From NCBI GenBank assembly GCA_002686995.1, contig NYZC01000027.1, positions 1-34,301 on the forward strand: a stretch of DNA of 34,301 nucleotides, read 5' to 3'. Numbering within the stretch: the first letter of the stretch is position 1; each line of letters opens with the position of its first letter. The DNA comes from Phycisphaeraceae bacterium. GTDB taxonomy: Bacteria > Planctomycetota > Phycisphaerae > Phycisphaerales > Phycisphaeraceae. The translations under genes and the position numbers were made by a program. Below the pieces are notes generated by a model, which made no database searches, was not told the origin of the DNA, and saw only the letters and a list, made by a program, of their open reading frames with translations. Below are positions 25,849 through 33,702 of this stretch, piece after piece.

Positions 25849-25975
25849 ATTCCGTCTATTCCGTTCATTCCGTCTAATGGTTACTTGTTATTTCGGAGCA
25901 GGATGCCCCCGTCGCGCTCCGACATAACAAGTAACCATCAGACGGAACAAACGGAATAGATGGAATAGATGGAAT
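25849..25975. repeat. 127-bp hairpin element with 9-bp tandem units in both arms
   Basis: The left arm has three 9-mers (ATTCCGTCT, ATTCCGTTC, ATTCCGTCT at 25849-25875) followed by GGTTACTTGTTAT (25879-25891). The right arm has its exact complement ATAACAAGTAACC (25924-25936) followed by four 9-mers of the form AGAYGGAAT (25940-25975). It fills the purL-HAD gap and touches the HAD stop codon. Confidence 0.92.
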
Positions 25976-26616
25976 CAGAACCCGGCGATGCCTGCCGACT
26001 CCAGGTGCTCCGTCATGCGCTGCGCCGGCTCGTCTTCCGGATCGATCATGCACGTCTGCCATCCGCGCTCCGTCGCAGCGCGGATGTTCGCTTCGTTGTC
26101 GTCGAAGAACAGGATCGAGCAAGCGGGACAGCCCGTGCGATCCTCGACGTGCCGATAGATGCGCTCGTCGGGCTTCATGATGCCGATGAGATGGCTCGCG
26201 AAGTGATGATCGAGGCGCCGCACGGCCTCGTAGGCGGGGACGCGGTGAAGCGTCGACCAGTGCCGGCCGTTGGTGTTCGACAGGCAGGCGGTATCGACGC
26301 GGGCGCCGGCGAGTCGCTCGATCAGCGCATCGATGCCCACGAACAGGCCCATGAGCCACGCATCGAACACCGACTCCAGGTGATCCACCTGCATGCCGAC
26401 GCGTTCGGACGCCTCGCGAAAGAACGCCGATTCGTCCAGCCGGCCGGATTCAAACGCGTTGAAGATGTCGTCATGGCCGGGCCAGGGATGAGCATCCTCG
26501 AACCCGTCGGGCACGCGGACGAGCGCCCGCTCGAACGCCAGCAGCCAGTGATTCGTGAGGCGCACGAGGACGTTGCCGAGGTCGAAGCAGACAAGCCTGA
26601 CGGGAGTTTGCGGCAT
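25975..26616 (-). CDS. HAD-superfamily hydrolase, subfamily IA-like (YihX-type)
   Basis: The 213-residue protein carries HAD motif I as VCFDLGNVLV (nucleophile D12; the 'DLGN' form is normal for the YihX/FCP1-like branch), motif II in TACLSNTNGRHW, the motif III Lys in GIMKPDERIYRH and motif IV acids in ILFFDDNEANI. A helical cap lies between motifs I and II. It is probably a phosphatase for a small phosphorylated metabolite such as a sugar phosphate. It lies downstream of proA on the same strand but is separated from it by the 302-bp repeat region, and its 3' end abuts a second hairpin element, so it is bracketed by repeats. Confidence 0.9.
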   Translation of the reverse strand: MPQTPVRLVCFDLGNVLVRLTNHWLLAFERALVRVPDGFEDAHPWPGHDDIFNAFESGRLDESAFFREASERVGMQVDHLESVFDAWLMGLFVGIDALIERLAGARVDTACLSNTNGRHWSTLHRVPAYEAVRRLDHHFASHLIGIMKPDERIYRHVEDRTGCPACSILFFDDNEANIRAATERGWQTCMIDPEDEPAQRMTEHLESAGIAGF

Positions 26617-26625
26617 CGGAGGAGA

Positions 26626-26906
26626 CGAAGGTCAGAAGGTCGAAGGTCAGAAGGTCGAAGATCAGAAGGTCGAAGATCAGAAGGTCGAAGGTCAGAAGGT
26701 CGAAGGTCAGAAAGGTCGAAGATCAGAAGGTCGAAAGTCGAAGGTCAGAGTGGGGTTTGGAGTGTGGAGTTGCCCTGGGGTTGTCCATGAATGGCGGACA
26801 CCCAATGCCCGTCAGATGATTCTTTGCTCGAAATCGACTGGGCCCGCTCCAGCCGGCAAAACTCCATCGGACCTTCCGGCTTTCGACTTTCGACCTTCGA
26901 CCTTCA
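26626..26906. repeat. Array of ~7.5 copies of a 15-bp repeat with an inverted partner 130 bp away
   Basis: From 26626 to about 26748 the unit CGAAGGTCAGAAGGT repeats about 7.5 times with G/A changes (CGAAGATCAGAAGGT) and one single-base insertion in the copy at 26701. At 26880-26906 the sequence reads CTTTCGACTTTCGACCTTCG and then ACCTTC, the complement of the array's end. The ~130-bp centre has no recognisable gene. It occupies essentially all of the 302-bp gap between the HAD gene and proA. An open frame crosses the array, but its Glu-Gly-Gln-Lys-Val repeats look non-genic. Confidence 0.95.
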
Positions 26907-26918
26907 CCTCCACGAGAG

Positions 26919-28208
26919 TCAGGTTCGGACCTGGCCGTCGCCCCGCGCGACCCACTTGTAGGTCGTGAGGTCGGCGGCGCCCATCGGGCCGCGGGCGTGC
27001 AGCTTGTCGGTGCTGATGCCGATCTCCGCGCCGAGGCCGTATTCGCCGCCGTCGGAGAACCGGGTCGAGCAGTTGACGAACACGTTGGCCGAGTCGACGC
27101 GCTGGACGAAGGCGTCCGCGGCCTCGATGCGCCGGGTCACGATCGCGTCCGTGTGCCTCGAGCCGTACCGGTTGATGTGCGCCACGGCGGCGTCGAGATC
27201 GTCGACCACGCCGACGGCGATGCGCAGGTCGAGGTACTCCGCCGACCAGTCCTCTTCGGTCGCCGCGGCGGCGCCGGAGAACGCCGAACGCGTGGACGCG
27301 TCGCCCCGTATCTCACACCCGGCGGCCGCAAGGTCCGCGCAAATCCGGGCGAGCAGGCCGCGCTCGGCCGCCTCGCGGTGAATCAGGATCGTCTCCGCGG
27401 CATTGCAGACGCCGGGGCGCTGCGTCTTGGCGTTCACGCAGATTTCGCGCGCCATCTCGTCGTCCGCGTGCGCGTCGACGTAGACGTGACAGTTGCCGGT
27501 GTAGTGCTTGATGACGGGAATGTGCGCCTGCTCGACGACGGCCCGGATCAGCGATTCGCCGCCGCGTGGAATGGCGACGTCGATCCGGTCGACCATCTTC
27601 AGCAGGTGGCCGACCGCGGCGCGATCGGTCGTCGGCACGAGTTGGACGCAGTCCCGTGGCAGGCTCGCTTCCGCAATCCCGTCGGCGACCGCGCGGGCGA
27701 TCCGGGTGTTGGAGGCGAACGACTCCTTGCCGCCGCGCAGGATGACGCTGTTGCCGCTCTTGATGCAGAGTGCCGCGGCGTCGCTCGTGACGTTGGGCCG
27801 GCTCTCGTAAATGATCAGGACGACGCCGATCGGGACGCGCACCTTCTCGATGCGCAGCCCGTTCGGCCGCACGTATCCCTCGATCACCTGGCCGACCGGG
27901 TCGACCTGGGCCGCGATCTGGCGCACGGATGCGGCCATCTTCTCGATGCGCGGGCCGTCGAGCGTGAGGCGATCGAGCATGGCGGCCGAAAGGCCGAGGT
28001 CGCGGCCTGTCGCGAGATCGGTCGCGTTGGCCGCGATGATCTCGTCGGCCGCCTCGATCAGCCGGTCGGCGACGCGCTCGAGGGCGACCGTGCGGCTGCC
28101 CGTCTCCGCGTCGTTGAGCGATCGGCTGGCGTCGAGCGCACGGGTCGCAAGGTCCTCGCACGTCCGTGCGACATCGGGCTCGGTGGCGGCGGCAGGGGCG
28201 TTGGCCAT
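26919..28208 (-). CDS. proA: Glutamate-5-semialdehyde dehydrogenase (gamma-glutamyl phosphate reductase)
   Basis: The 429-residue enzyme reduces gamma-glutamyl phosphate to glutamate-5-semialdehyde with NADPH in proline synthesis. Family blocks include VRVPIGVVLIIYESRPNVTSD, CIKSGNSVILRGGKE, the catalytic Cys in TQRPGVCNAAETILIH and the C-terminal FVNCSTRFSDGGEYGLGAEIGIS and LHARGPMGAADLTTYKW. Length and order are normal. The ATG at 28208 has GAGG about 4-5 bases ahead. It starts 23 bp after the YbbR gene on the same strand, so it probably belongs to one transcript with cdaA and ybbR. No proB is present here. Confidence 0.97.
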   Translation of the reverse strand: MANAPAAATEPDVARTCEDLATRALDASRSLNDAETGSRTVALERVADRLIEAADEIIAANATDLATGRDLGLSAAMLDRLTLDGPRIEKMAASVRQIAAQVDPVGQVIEGYVRPNGLRIEKVRVPIGVVLIIYESRPNVTSDAAALCIKSGNSVILRGGKESFASNTRIARAVADGIAEASLPRDCVQLVPTTDRAAVGHLLKMVDRIDVAIPRGGESLIRAVVEQAHIPVIKHYTGNCHVYVDAHADDEMAREICVNAKTQRPGVCNAAETILIHREAAERGLLARICADLAAAGCEIRGDASTRSAFSGAAAATEEDWSAEYLDLRIAVGVVDDLDAAVAHINRYGSRHTDAIVTRRIEAADAFVQRVDSANVFVNCSTRFSDGGEYGLGAEIGISTDKLHARGPMGAADLTTYKWVARGDGQVRT

Positions 28209-28231
28209 GGAGCCTCACATTCTAGCGGACC

Positions 28232-29281
28232 TCACTCCGCCGGCAGGTCCGGCAGGTCCGGCAGGTCCGGCTCCGGCCGCGCGTCCTCCGGCGCTGCCGC
28301 GCGGGCGCGCACGGTGAGGGTGATCAGCTTGAGCGGGTCGGTGATCACGACGTCGGCCGGCACTTCGACGCGCGGCTGAATCGTGTGCTCGCCCGGCTCC
28401 AGCTCCTCCTCCGTGAGATCGAGGTAGACCCGGACCAGGTCCGGCTCTTCGTCGATCTTCGCGATGACGTCCTCCTTGCCCTCGAGCTTGATTTCCTGGT
28501 ACTTCTGATCGAGCTCCAGCGTGAATCGTCCCACGGCGTCGATCGGAAGGGTCGCCTTGACGGCGCGCCGGGTCTCGTACCCGACGTTGCGGTTCTTGAT
28601 CGTGAACGACACGAACGTCGTTTCGGGATCGATCTCCGGCTCGAACAGCTCGGGGACGCGGGCGTCCAGCTCCGGGGTGAGCCGGATGGGCAGCTGCTCC
28701 CGGTAGGGGACGCCGACGTCGCGATCCGTGATCAGCTCGTCGTCGAGCACGATGCGCAGGGCCGGGTCGGCCACGTCCTCGAAGACCTCGGCGGGCAGAC
28801 GCACGGAAGCGCGCAGCGTCTCGATCTTGGGCTCGTCGGTAAGCAGTTCGGCGTTGTACTGCGGCCTCACGTCGAGCGTACGCTTCTCGAGACGGAAATA
28901 CTGGATCGTGGCCGATTCAGGCCGGACCTGCTCGATGATCACGCCGCGCGTCGACAGCGGCTTGAACCGCGCGAGCTGCTCGCGCAGCGCGACGGTGCGC
29001 TGCGGCTCGTCCGTCCCGTTCTGCGTGATCGTGATCTCGAACGGCTGAGGGAGGTTGCGCACCTCGGCGATCTGGCCCGACGTGCAGAAGTAGCGCATCT
29101 GCACGATGACCTCGCCCTGCACGCGGTAGAGCTCCGGGTTCTTCGATACGAACCGCACCTTGATCGCCAGGTCGTCCGACTGCAGCGTCTTGGCCTCGGC
29201 GTAGAGCCAGATCAGCAGCGTCACGAAGGCGACCGTCGCCCAGATCCGCACCTCGTCCCAGATGGTTCGCTTCTTCGCCAT
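28232..29281 (-). CDS. YbbR-domain protein, CdaA regulator-like (CdaR)
   Basis: The 349-residue protein has a single N-terminal membrane helix (IWATVAFVTLLIWLYA, ~13-28) after a basic cytoplasmic stub (MAKKR), then extracytoplasmic beta-rich repeats. Segments such as DEPKIETLRASVRLPAEVFEDV and KEDVIAKIDEEPDLVRVYLDL resemble YbbR units, which bind and modulate CdaA in other bacteria. The ATG is 3 bp from the cdaA stop, the classic cdaA-ybbR arrangement and the strongest support for this call. The Pro/Asp tail at the C-terminus (PEPDLPDLPDLP) is low-complexity. Confidence 0.8.
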   Translation of the reverse strand: MAKKRTIWDEVRIWATVAFVTLLIWLYAEAKTLQSDDLAIKVRFVSKNPELYRVQGEVIVQMRYFCTSGQIAEVRNLPQPFEITITQNGTDEPQRTVALREQLARFKPLSTRGVIIEQVRPESATIQYFRLEKRTLDVRPQYNAELLTDEPKIETLRASVRLPAEVFEDVADPALRIVLDDELITDRDVGVPYREQLPIRLTPELDARVPELFEPEIDPETTFVSFTIKNRNVGYETRRAVKATLPIDAVGRFTLELDQKYQEIKLEGKEDVIAKIDEEPDLVRVYLDLTEEELEPGEHTIQPRVEVPADVVITDPLKLITLTVRARAAAPEDARPEPDLPDLPDLPAE

Positions 29282-29284
29282 GCG

Positions 29285-30130
29285 TCAGTCCAGTGCGGCG
29301 CCCGCTTCGTCGCGCGGCTCGACGTCGACGCCTTCGCCGAGGCTCGCGCTGAGGTGCTGTCGCATGTCGTCCAGCGTCAGGTCGGCGATGAGGTTGCCGC
29401 GCGTCGCGATGCTCATCCTCCCGGTCTCCTCGCTGACGATCAGGACGAGGGCGTCCGAGTCCTGGCTCAGGCCGATCGCCGCGCGGTGGCGCGAGCCCAG
29501 CTCCTGGCTGATCGCGCCGCTCTCGGCAAGCGGGAACTGCACGCCCGCGGCCACGACCCGGTCTCCGCGGATTACCACGCCCATGTCGTGCAGGGCGCTA
29601 CCGGGCCAGAAGATCGTGTTCAGCAGGGACCGGGAGACCGCGGCGTCGAGCCGCGTGCCGGCTTCGATCAGGCCGCCGAGCCCGACCTGGCGCTCGATCG
29701 CGACCAGGGCGCCGACCTTGTTCTGGCTCAGGTACTCCATCGCGCCGACCACCTCCTCGACCACGCGGGCCCGGCGAAGCTCGCTGCCCTTGAACAGCCT
29801 CGCCTCGCCGAGGCGGACCAGGCCGCGCCGGATCTCCGGCTGGAACACGATGATCAGGCCCAGGGTGATGACGTCGAGGAAATTGTTGTAGAGGTACTGC
29901 AGGCGGAGAAACGCCTGCTCGGCGCCCACGACGCTGACGACGAGCGTGCCGACGATCAGCAGCAGGCCCACGCCCTTGATGACGCGGGCGCCGCGGGTGC
30001 CGCGCAGGAAGCGGAGGACGAGATAGGCGGCCGCCGCGATGACGGCAAGCTCGATCAGGACGATCGCCGGCTCGTTGCCGAACGCCACCTGGACGCGCTT
30101 GAACTGCAGAATGATGGGGCCGAAGTCCAT
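29285..30130 (-). CDS. cdaA: Diadenylate cyclase CdaA (c-di-AMP synthase), variant DGA motif
   Basis: The 281-residue protein has three N-terminal membrane helices (~22-42, ~50-68, ~80-96, the last ending LGLIIVFQPEIRRGL). The DAC domain (~110-265) follows and makes c-di-AMP from two ATP. The RHR motif is intact (GSRHRAAIGLS, R214-H215-R216). The other active-site motif, normally LHDGAV, reads LHDMGV (D182-M183-G184); the bases confirm GAC-ATG-GGC. The metal-binding Asp is retained. The start at 30130 gives the usual CdaA N-terminus and length; the frame stays open to 30244, but that extension is Arg-rich. The gene is immediately followed by the YbbR gene. Confidence 0.92.
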   Translation of the reverse strand: MDFGPIILQFKRVQVAFGNEPAIVLIELAVIAAAAYLVLRFLRGTRGARVIKGVGLLLIVGTLVVSVVGAEQAFLRLQYLYNNFLDVITLGLIIVFQPEIRRGLVRLGEARLFKGSELRRARVVEEVVGAMEYLSQNKVGALVAIERQVGLGGLIEAGTRLDAAVSRSLLNTIFWPGSALHDMGVVIRGDRVVAAGVQFPLAESGAISQELGSRHRAAIGLSQDSDALVLIVSEETGRMSIATRGNLIADLTLDDMRQHLSASLGEGVDVEPRDEAGAALD

Positions 30131-30508
30131 CGGTACCGCTCGCCGAGGAGGGGCCGCCGTGCCGTTGCGGCGACGCCTGATGCACACCCGGAAGACCGGC
30201 TCGGCCGGGACCGATAACCGGACGATGACTTTCATCCCGTGCACCCGCGCCGCCTTGATGCTCGCGAGCGGGGAACGGGTGTGGGCGGTCAGCCGCGTGC
30301 CCGATATACGTTCGAGCCCGCCATGCCGGTTCGGTCAGGACCCTCGGATTGCAGAAGCTCCGGGGGCCACGTCGGCTGCAGCGTCCGGCACGGGCCTGTA
30401 AAGCGCGGTTCACGCCGATTCATCTATGTATCGGCGCAGCGGGCGGCGGCACCCGAATTGTCCGGCGCCGCAGCCGGGGCCGACAACCCACGGTTATACT
30501 GGCCCGCC
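30131..30508. other. 378-bp divergent intergenic region between cdaA and the MoxR-type gene
   Basis: Both flanking genes have open but non-conserved upstream extensions into this region. I see no RNA gene, repeat array or clear operator. A TATACT lies at its right end. The promoter for cdaA-ybbR-proA should be here but is not evident. Confidence 0.5.
30495..30500 (+). promoter_or_regulatory. Possible -10 box just upstream of the MoxR-type ATG (leaderless candidate)
   Basis: TATACT matches the -10 consensus at 5 of 6 positions and ends 8 bases before the ATG at 30509. Transcription from it would begin at or next to the start codon. No -35 is evident at the usual distance, and no Shine-Dalgarno is present between the box and the ATG. 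Confidence 0.35.
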
Positions 30509-31435
30509 ATGCAAGGGCTGGACCTGCTTCGCGCGAACATCCAACGTGTCTTCCTGGGCAACCAGTCTGCCGTCGAGAAGATGCTGATCTGCCTGCTGGC
30601 GCGCGGGCACATGCTGATCGAGGACGTGCCGGGCGTGGGCAAGACGATCCTCGCGATGGCGCTCGCCCGAAGCCTCGACTGCACGCTCTCGCGGATCCAG
30701 CTCACCCCGGACATGCTCCCGTCGGATGTCCTGGGCGTGACCGTCTGGGACCAGCAGAAGTCGGAATTCGTCTTCAAGCCCGGGCCGATCTTCTCCAACA
30801 TCGTGCTTGCCGACGAGGTCAACCGGACGACGCCGCGGACCCAGTCGGCGCTGCTGGAGGCGATGAACGAGGCCCAGGTCTCCATCGACGGACAGACGCG
30901 CAAGCTCATCCAGCCGTTCATCGTGATGGCGACGCAGAACCCGTTCGAGTTCGAGGGCACCTATTTCCTGCCCGAGTCGCAGCTCGACCGGTTCCTCATG
31001 CGCATCCACCTCGGTTACCCCAGCAGCGACGACGAGGCCCGCATCCTCGAGATCGATCCGGCCCGCACGGCGCTGGCCGATCTCGAGCCGGTCATGACCG
31101 CCGCCGAGCTGGTCAAGCTGCAGCAGATGGTGCCGTCGATCCAGGTCGATCCGAGCCTCGCCGACTACATCATCCGCATCGCCAACGCCACGCGCAATCA
31201 CGATCAGCTCCAGATCGGCGTGTCACCCCGGGGATCGCTGGCGCTGGTGCAGGCCGCCCGCGCTACCGCGCTGATTCACAATCGCGACTACGTGGTGCCG
31301 GACGACATCATTTCGAACGTGCAGGTCGTCTGTGCGCACCGGGTGATCAGCAAGACCTACACGCACGACGCGGACGGGGAAACCACCGGGCGGATCATGC
31401 AGCAGGTGCTGGAGACCGTGCCGTCGCCCGTGTGA
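30509..31435 (+). CDS. MoxR-family AAA+ ATPase
   Basis: The 308-residue protein has Walker A in IEDVPGVGKTILAMALA (~38-54), Walker B in NIVLADEVNRTTPRTQSALLEAMNE (ADE at 101-103), sensor 1 in IVMATQNPFEFEGTYFLPE, and the sensor 2 / C-terminal helical region around GVSPRGSLALVQAARATA. MoxR ATPases are chaperone-like and usually sit beside DUF58 and von Willebrand A genes. None is nearby here; the next gene is an acyltransferase. The ATG at 30509 matches the family's N-terminus, while the open frame back to 30239 is low-complexity. It is divergent from cdaA. Confidence 0.95.
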   Translation: MQGLDLLRANIQRVFLGNQSAVEKMLICLLARGHMLIEDVPGVGKTILAMALARSLDCTLSRIQLTPDMLPSDVLGVTVWDQQKSEFVFKPGPIFSNIVLADEVNRTTPRTQSALLEAMNEAQVSIDGQTRKLIQPFIVMATQNPFEFEGTYFLPESQLDRFLMRIHLGYPSSDDEARILEIDPARTALADLEPVMTAAELVKLQQMVPSIQVDPSLADYIIRIANATRNHDQLQIGVSPRGSLALVQAARATALIHNRDYVVPDDIISNVQVVCAHRVISKTYTHDADGETTGRIMQQVLETVPSPV

Positions 31436-31475
31436 CCGGGTTCCGGGCTTCGCCAGGCCGGGGCGGATCGTATTC

Positions 31476-32162
31476 ATGAAAATCCGTTCGCCGCTGCTCA
31501 TACGCCTTGCGGGGCTGGCCGGCGCCGGGCTGCTCTGGCCATGGATGAAGTCGCTGCGACTCGAAATGATCTGGCGCGAACAGGCGTCTGATCCGTTCCG
31601 GTCCGACGCATCGGATCGGTACATCTATGCTTTCTGGCACGAGTCGATCCTCGGCGCGTTGCGCGCCGGCTTCCAGCGCCTTGACCTGTTCACGGTGATG
31701 ATCGGGCGTCACCAGGACGGGGAGATCATCACGCAGATCGTCAGGCCCTACGGGATCAGCGTGGCGCGCGGCTCCACCTCGCGCGGGGGGCGCGCCGCGC
31801 TGCGGCGCATGATGGCGGATTCGGCTCGCCGGAACCTGCTCATTACGCCCGACGGGCCGCGCGGTCCTCGGCGCAAGGTGCAGGCAGGCGTGGTCTGGCT
31901 CTCGTCCGCGACCGGGATGCCGATCGTGCCGCTCGGCGTCGGTTTTTCGCGGGCGCGGCGAGCGGGGAGCTGGGACCGCTTCGCCGTGCCGTGGCCGCTC
32001 AGCCGGGTCGTCGCCGTGTCGGGCGCGCCGATCGTCGTGCCGCCGGATCTTGAGAAGGAGCAGATCGATGCGTGGACGCGCCGGGTGGAGGACGCGATGC
32101 TCGAAACCACGTCCACGGCGGAGTCAATGTGCCATCAGGCCGGGAAGCCTCCAGGCCCGTGA
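31476..32162 (+). CDS. DUF374 lysophospholipid acyltransferase-like protein
   Basis: The 228-residue protein has an N-terminal hydrophobic helix (LLIRLAGLAGAGLLWPWM, ~7-24). The DUF374 blocks are YAFWHESILGALRAG (the His-containing motif I variant), GRHQDGEIITQIVRPYGISVARGSTSRGGRAAL, LLITPDGPRGPRRKV and GVVWLSSATGMPIVPLGV. These belong to the LPLAT superfamily of membrane acyltransferases, and DUF374 members are thought to act on lipid A-like or other envelope lipids. It lies 40 bp after the MoxR-type gene on the same strand and may be co-transcribed. The last ~15 residues (ESMCHQAGKPPGP) look non-conserved. Confidence 0.88.
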   Translation: MKIRSPLLIRLAGLAGAGLLWPWMKSLRLEMIWREQASDPFRSDASDRYIYAFWHESILGALRAGFQRLDLFTVMIGRHQDGEIITQIVRPYGISVARGSTSRGGRAALRRMMADSARRNLLITPDGPRGPRRKVQAGVVWLSSATGMPIVPLGVGFSRARRAGSWDRFAVPWPLSRVVAVSGAPIVVPPDLEKEQIDAWTRRVEDAMLETTSTAESMCHQAGKPPGP

Positions 32163-32230
32163 GCCATCGGGCCGGATCCAGAGCCTCTCGAATGGCTTGG
32201 GTGTAACCGGTCGGCCGCGGGGGCATAGAT

Positions 32231-32352
32231 AGCCACGAAAAGCCACGAAAAGCCACGAAAAAGAATGAGGAAATCGTTGGTGCCGCCGACATTCCGCCGA
32301 ACAACTGTCGGATCATGAAAGCCGGGATCGTATGTTTCCGCTTTTCTTGGCT
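32231..32352. repeat. Intergenic element: three 10-bp tandem units with a weak inverted partner
   Basis: AGCCACGAAA is repeated three times in tandem at 32231-32260 and runs into AAGAATGAGG. At 32342-32352 TTTTCTTGGCT is its reverse complement with one mismatch, about 80 bp away. It lies in the 235-bp gap between convergent DUF374 and hflX; nothing else is evident there. Confidence 0.75.
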
Positions 32353-32397
32353 GTTTCGGCCCGCGGAGCACCGGTGACGCCCGAATGGCTTGCCGGC

Positions 32398-33702
32398 CTA
32401 CTCGACTGATGGATCGACGGACACGCCCATCGCGCGGAGCTGGTCTAGATGGTGGCTGCCGATGCGCACCGTCATCGCGACATGGTCGTCGTTGTAGCTG
32501 CGCTCGACGACCGTAGTGCGGCTTTCAAGAAAGTGGATGGCCTTGCCCGCGTCGTGCGGCAGGACGAGCTGGATCTCCCGGACACCGCCGCGCAGCGCGG
32601 CGCGGACGCGGGCGATGACGTCGCCCATGCCGGCGCCGGTCGCGGCGCTGATCGGCAGCGCGTCCGGGTAGCTCTGCCTCATGACCAGGACGTCGCCGTT
32701 GTGCTCGAGCAGGTCGATCTTGTTCAGCAGGAGGAGAGTGGGATGCTCGCCGGCGCCGATGTCGTCGAGGACCGACCGCACGGTGTCGAGCTGTGCGGCC
32801 GCCTGCGGGTGCGACACGTCCAGCACGACGACCAGCATGTCGCTGCGCGTCGCCTCCTCGAGCGTGGACTTGAAGCTCGCGACGAGGTGCGGGGGCAGAT
32901 CACGGACGAACCCGACGGTGTCCGAGAGCAGCACGGTGTCGCCGTCGCCGAGGTCCCAGCTTCGCGTGCGCGTCGACAGCGTCGCGAACAGCTTGTCGTC
33001 GGCGTAGGCGCTGCCGTCGGTGACGCGGTTGAACAGGGTGCTCTTGCCCGCGTTCGTGTAGCCGACGAGACCGACGGTGTAGAAATCGCGGTTGCGCCGG
33101 TCCACCTCTCGGCGCTTGCGGCCGGCGATCCGGGCGATCTGCCGCCTCAGCTCGGCCCGCCGGTGCTGGACGATGCGCCGGTCGGTCTCGAGCTGCTGTT
33201 CGCCGGGGCCGCGGGTGCCGATGCCGGTCGGGGCGCCGCCCGCGATGCGCTCGAGGTGCGACCACATCGCCCGCAGGCGCGGATAGGTGTACTCGAGCTG
33301 TGCCAGCTCGACCTGCAGCTTCGATTCGTGGGTGCGGGCCCGGGCCGCGAAGATGTCGAGGATCAGCTCGCTGCGGTCGATCACCTTGCACTCGGTGGCC
33401 TTCTCGATGTTGCCGATCTGCGACGGGCTGAGGTCGCAGTCGAAGATGACGACGTCCGCCTCGTGGACCTGGACCATCTCCGCGAGCGATTGGACCTTGC
33501 CTGACCCGATGTAGGTGGCGGCCGTGGGCTTCTGCCGGTTCTGGATGATCTGGTCGACGACGACGGCGCCGGCGGTGTCGGCGAGGCGCTCGAGCTCGCC
33601 GAGCGGATCATGCGGGTCGTTCGTGTTGCCGGGCAGCAGGCATGCGACGAGCACGGCACGCTCCCGTGCGACGGTCAGCTTTTCGCGTTGGCCCTGTTCC
33701 AT
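32398..33702 (-). CDS. hflX: GTPase HflX, ribosome-associated
   Basis: The 434-residue protein has the HflX N-terminal domain (AATYIGSGKVQSLAEMVQ, VVIFDCDLSPSQIGNIEKATE, RTHESKLQVELAQLEYTYPRL), a Gly-rich linker (GGAPTGIGTRGPGEQQLETDRR) and the G domain with P-loop GYTNAGKSTLFN, G3 LLSDTVGFVRDLP, G4 LNKID and G5 ISAATG. It splits or rescues stalled ribosomes, often in heat stress. Length and motif order are standard. The ATG at 33702 begins MEQGQREK. It is convergent with DUF374. Confidence 0.97.
   Translation of the reverse strand: MEQGQREKLTVARERAVLVACLLPGNTNDPHDPLGELERLADTAGAVVVDQIIQNRQKPTAATYIGSGKVQSLAEMVQVHEADVVIFDCDLSPSQIGNIEKATECKVIDRSELILDIFAARARTHESKLQVELAQLEYTYPRLRAMWSHLERIAGGAPTGIGTRGPGEQQLETDRRIVQHRRAELRRQIARIAGRKRREVDRRNRDFYTVGLVGYTNAGKSTLFNRVTDGSAYADDKLFATLSTRTRSWDLGDGDTVLLSDTVGFVRDLPPHLVASFKSTLEEATRSDMLVVVLDVSHPQAAAQLDTVRSVLDDIGAGEHPTLLLLNKIDLLEHNGDVLVMRQSYPDALPISAATGAGMGDVIARVRAALRGGVREIQLVLPHDAGKAIHFLESRTTVVERSYNDDHVAMTVRIGSHHLDQLRAMGVSVDPSVE

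Noticed and set aside
26626-26748. CRISPR array
   Set aside because: The 15-bp units are directly adjacent with no spacers, and no cas gene is present.
26555-26968. Coding repeat protein across the 15-bp array
   Set aside because: The Glu-Gly-Gln-Lys-Val repeats arise only from the array, the frame starts antisense inside the HAD gene and there is no ribosome binding site.
30131-30244. N-terminal extension of CdaA
   Set aside because: The 38 extra residues are Arg/Pro-rich without a helix; CdaA normally begins shortly before the first membrane helix.
30270-30330. tRNA gene suggested by a GTTCGAGCC stretch
   Set aside because: The bases on either side of the TTCGAGC loop do not pair as a T stem, and no acceptor or anticodon arm can be drawn.
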